Assembly: GCA_964427485.1 (NCBI GenBank)
Contig: CAYRUP010000099.1
Coordinates: 1-7,076, forward strand
DNA: 7,076 nucleotides
Reading direction: 5' to 3'
Origin: CAYRUP01 sp964427485
GTDB taxonomy: Bacteria > Pseudomonadota > Gammaproteobacteria > DSM-16500
Position numbers and translations under genes: made by a program
Notes under the pieces: generated by a model
The model's database searches: none
The model's input: only the letters and a program-made list of their open reading frames with translations
What the model was told of the DNA's origin: nothing
Part shown: positions 5,093-7,076 of the stretch, piece by piece
Layout of the letters: each line of letters opens with the position of its first letter
How positions within the stretch are numbered: the stretch's first letter is position 1

Positions 5093-6454
5093 ATGCGCAT
5101 CCATATCCTAGGTATTTGCGGGACATTTATGGCGGGCATTGCTGTCTTAGCTAAACAGGCTGGCCATGAGGTGTCGGGTTCGGATCAGCAAGTCTATCCT
5201 CCCATGAGTACGCAATTAGAATCCGCAGGAATTACTTTATTAAGTGGCTATGCACCAGAGCACGTCGATGCGTCAGTTGATTATGTCATTGTGGGTAATG
5301 TCATTCGGCGTGGTAATCCACTGATGGAATCTATTTTGGAGCGTAATATACCCTATACTTCAGGACCCGAATGGTTAGCAAAACAACTCAAGAACCGTTG
5401 GGTATTAGCTGTTTCAGGAACACATGGTAAAACGACCACGACGAGTATTTTAACTTGGATTTTAGAAGCGGGCGGATTAAATCCTGGGTTTTTAATCGGT
5501 GGTGTACCGGAAAATTTTGGGATTTCTGCGCGATTAGGTGAAGATCCTTTTTTTGTGATTGAGGCGGATGAATACGACAGCGCATTCTTTGATAAGCGTT
5601 CTAAGTTCCTTCATTACCGACCGAAGACTTTAATTTTAAATAATCTTGAGTTTGATCATGCGGATATTTTCCCAGATTTGGAGGCAATCAAGCAGCAGTT
5701 TCATTATTTAGTGAGAACTGTGCCAGGCAATGGTCGAATTATTCGGCATGCGGATGATCCGAATTTAACGGATGTGTTGCAAAAAGGTTGTTGGACACCT
5801 ATCGTCACTTTTGGAGGAAAAAACGGGCAGTGGCAGGCGAGAATGATTAAAGAAGATGGTAGTTGTTTTGAAGTATTACAAAATCAAGTGACGGTTGGAC
5901 GTGTGAATTGGAAATTATTAGGGCGTCACAATGTAGAAAATGCACTTGCTGCTTTAGCTGCGTCAGAACATGTGGGTTTACCCACCGCACGGGCAATGGA
6001 GGCCTTGAGTGCATTTAAGAATGTCAAACGCCGTCTTGAGATAAAAGGACAAGTGAATGGCATCACTTTATATGATGATTTTGCCCATCATCCGACTGCG
6101 ATCGCAACAACGCTTGCAGGATTGCGTGCAAAAGTGGGTAAAAATGCCCGGATCATAGCAATCTTGGAATTTGGATCTTATACCATGCGATCGGGTGTAC
6201 ATAAGGATATAATAAAGGATGCATTAGTAGATGCGGACATGGTTGTTTGCAAACGTCCTTTGGCGGATTGGGATTTGGCCATGGTTCTTGCGAAATTTCA
6301 GCAAACCACTTTGTTATTTGATCAGGTTGATACATTAGTAGAAAATCTGTCGCAGAAGCTTCAACCAGGAGATCATGTCGTTGTGATGAGCAATTCAGGA
6401 TTTGGCGGGATTCATCAGAAGCTGTTGAATGCCTTTGAGACATTAGCAATATAA
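5093..6454 (+). CDS. mpl: UDP-N-acetylmuramate:L-alanyl-gamma-D-glutamyl-meso-diaminopimelate ligase
   Basis: This is the peptidoglycan recycling ligase. It joins the tripeptide L-Ala-gamma-D-Glu-meso-DAP, recovered from turned-over murein, to UDP-MurNAc using ATP in the cytosol. The 453-residue protein matches the usual Mpl length (E. coli about 457) and opens with the family-typical MRIHILGICGTFMAG. The Mur-ligase domains are in order: an N-terminal Rossmann domain with GSDQQVYPPMST; a central ATPase with P-loop GTHGKTTT (109-116), FFVIEADEYD (153-162) and LNNLEFDHADIF (182-193); GRHNVENALAA (277-287); and a C-terminal domain with YDDFAHHPTA (327-336) and a terminal GFGGIHQKLL. One oddity is that the motif usually read as EPRSNTMK appears as EFGSYTMR (359-366), so the Pro-Arg pair is replaced. 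Two co-directional genes follow closely, suggesting an operon. Confidence 0.96.
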   Translation: MRIHILGICGTFMAGIAVLAKQAGHEVSGSDQQVYPPMSTQLESAGITLLSGYAPEHVDASVDYVIVGNVIRRGNPLMESILERNIPYTSGPEWLAKQLKNRWVLAVSGTHGKTTTTSILTWILEAGGLNPGFLIGGVPENFGISARLGEDPFFVIEADEYDSAFFDKRSKFLHYRPKTLILNNLEFDHADIFPDLEAIKQQFHYLVRTVPGNGRIIRHADDPNLTDVLQKGCWTPIVTFGGKNGQWQARMIKEDGSCFEVLQNQVTVGRVNWKLLGRHNVENALAALAASEHVGLPTARAMEALSAFKNVKRRLEIKGQVNGITLYDDFAHHPTAIATTLAGLRAKVGKNARIIAILEFGSYTMRSGVHKDIIKDALVDADMVVCKRPLADWDLAMVLAKFQQTTLLFDQVDTLVENLSQKLQPGDHVVVMSNSGFGGIHQKLLNAFETLAI

Positions 6455-6462
6455 GGTACTTT

Positions 6463-6564
6463 ATGGATCACGAAACACAGGAAATCAAGTTTACCACGCG
6501 TGGTGCGTTCTTAGGTTTGATCGCCTATCTCGTTATTGTTTTAATCGTTGTTGTATTTGCGTGA
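6463..6564 (+). CDS. Putative 33-residue single-pass membrane protein, unrecognised
   Basis: A short frame sits in the 124-bp gap between mpl and apaG. It encodes 33 residues: a polar, charged N-terminus (MDHETQEIKFTTR) followed by an unbroken 20-residue hydrophobic stretch (residues 14-33, rich in Leu, Ile and Val) that runs to the C-terminus. It would be a single transmembrane helix with almost no tail on the far side. AAGG (6453-6456), overlapping the mpl TAA, lies six bases before the ATG. The spacing to mpl (8 bp) and to apaG (14 bp) fits an operon. I do not recognise the family, and short hydrophobic frames can arise by chance. The tight packing and ribosome site argue that this one is real. 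Confidence 0.6.
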   Translation: MDHETQEIKFTTRGAFLGLIAYLVIVLIVVVFA

Positions 6565-6578
6565 GGTCGTTTTAAAAA

Positions 6579-6980
6579 ATGAAAAAAAAAATAAAGATGC
6601 AAGTCGCTGCTAGTCAAACTTATTTGCCTGAACAATCTGCACAAGAAACCCAACGTTTTTTATGGTCGTATGAAATAACGATAGTGAATGAAAGTGAGGA
6701 AATAGTGCAATTATTAAATCGTTATTGGCGTATTACGGATATGACGGGACATATTGATGAAGTGCGTGGTCCTGGCGTCATCGGTTTGCAGCCCATCATC
6801 AAGCCTGGGAAAAAATTTATCTACAACAGTTTTTGCCAATTAACGACACCGCAAGGGACGATGGAAGGGCATTACGAGATGCAAACGCTGGAAGAAAAGC
6901 GGTTTACGATTGAAATTCCAAAATTTGAATTAATGTCGCCAATGGGGGTGTTGGAGGCGTTTCGGTCTAGGTTGCATTAG
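6579..6980 (+). CDS. apaG: ApaG domain protein
   Basis: This is a 133-residue protein of the ApaG family, slightly longer than E. coli ApaG (125). The fold is an immunoglobulin-like beta sandwich. The family has been linked to Co2+/Mg2+ efflux phenotypes and is often encoded beside the diadenosine-tetraphosphatase gene apaH; its biochemical role is not settled. Recognisable blocks are YEITIVNESEEIVQLLNRYWRITD (about residues 31-54), EVRGPGVIGLQPIIKPG (about 61-77), the conserved GTMEGHYEM near 93-101 and a terminal IEIPKFELMSP. The chosen start has TGAGGT 11 bases upstream, overlapping the stop of the small membrane ORF. Met7 (6597) is an alternative with a poorer ribosome site. The first codons form a run of ten A residues. 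No apaH or rsmA/ksgA is seen in the window, so the usual partners are absent here and Mpl is the neighbour instead. Confidence 0.93.
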   Translation: MKKKIKMQVAASQTYLPEQSAQETQRFLWSYEITIVNESEEIVQLLNRYWRITDMTGHIDEVRGPGVIGLQPIIKPGKKFIYNSFCQLTTPQGTMEGHYEMQTLEEKRFTIEIPKFELMSPMGVLEAFRSRLH

Positions 6981-7023
6981 ATAAATGTGTAAACCCTCAT
7001 CCCTACATTTTAAGAGCTTTTGA

Positions 7024-7076
7024 TGTCATCCTGAGCGTAGCGAAGGATCGCCTTATTATAATTTAGTGATCCTTCG
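7024..7076. repeat. Palindromic intergenic repeat, cut by the window end
   Basis: The left arm TGTCATCCTGAGCGTAGCG continues into CGAAGGATC (7041-7049). After an 18-base spacer, the last nine bases of the window (GATCCTTCG, 7068-7076) are its exact inverse. The stem probably continues beyond the window. GTCATCCTGAGCG...GAAGGATC repeats of this kind are scattered in many bacterial genomes (recalled). It lies about 44 bases past apaG and, if transcribed, could form a large hairpin there. Confidence 0.65.

Overview
The window looks like chromosomal DNA from a gammaproteobacterium. It carries the 3' part of an RpoS-type sigma factor, a pyrophosphate-dependent phosphofructokinase of the ~420-residue proteobacterial branch, the murein-recycling ligase Mpl, and ApaG. 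The AT-leaning codon use, this gene set and the scattered short palindromic repeats would suit a member of the Legionellales (Coxiella/Legionella relatives). That placement is inference, because no rRNA or other phylogenetic marker is present.

Layout. Positions 1-554 (+) hold the C-terminal part of rpoS, cut by the window edge. A 99-bp palindromic repeat (554-652) fills the gap between rpoS and the convergent pfp gene (661-1923, -) and probably terminates rpoS. Further right, still on the minus strand, come a universal-stress-protein-like gene (2104-2550), a FixJ/NarL-type response regulator (2806-3429) and a PAS-PAS histidine kinase (3443-5020). The kinase and regulator are 13 bp apart and form one transcription unit. 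Leftward terminator-like and promoter-like sequences lie between usp and pfp, so pfp is probably expressed on its own.

A 72-bp divergent promoter region (5021-5092) separates the kinase from mpl (5093-6454, +). mpl is followed by an unrecognised 33-residue single-span membrane peptide (6463-6564) and apaG (6579-6980), in an apparent three-gene unit. The right edge (about 7024-7076) is one half of a second palindromic repeat family, cut by the window end.

How the genes might work together. Mpl reattaches recycled murein tripeptide to UDP-MurNAc. Pfp provides the committed step of glycolysis using PPi, and is reversible. The two-component pair may sense a redox, oxygen or energy cue through its PAS domains and act on the adjacent usp gene. 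An energy-stress module of kinase, regulator, Usp and PPi-PFK beside rpoS is a reasonable hypothesis, but the sequence does not prove it. No CRISPR array, tRNA, rRNA, transposase or phage gene was seen. The most unusual items are the multi-state palindromic repeat abutting the rpoS stop codon, the small membrane ORF, and a changed EPRS-type motif in Mpl.
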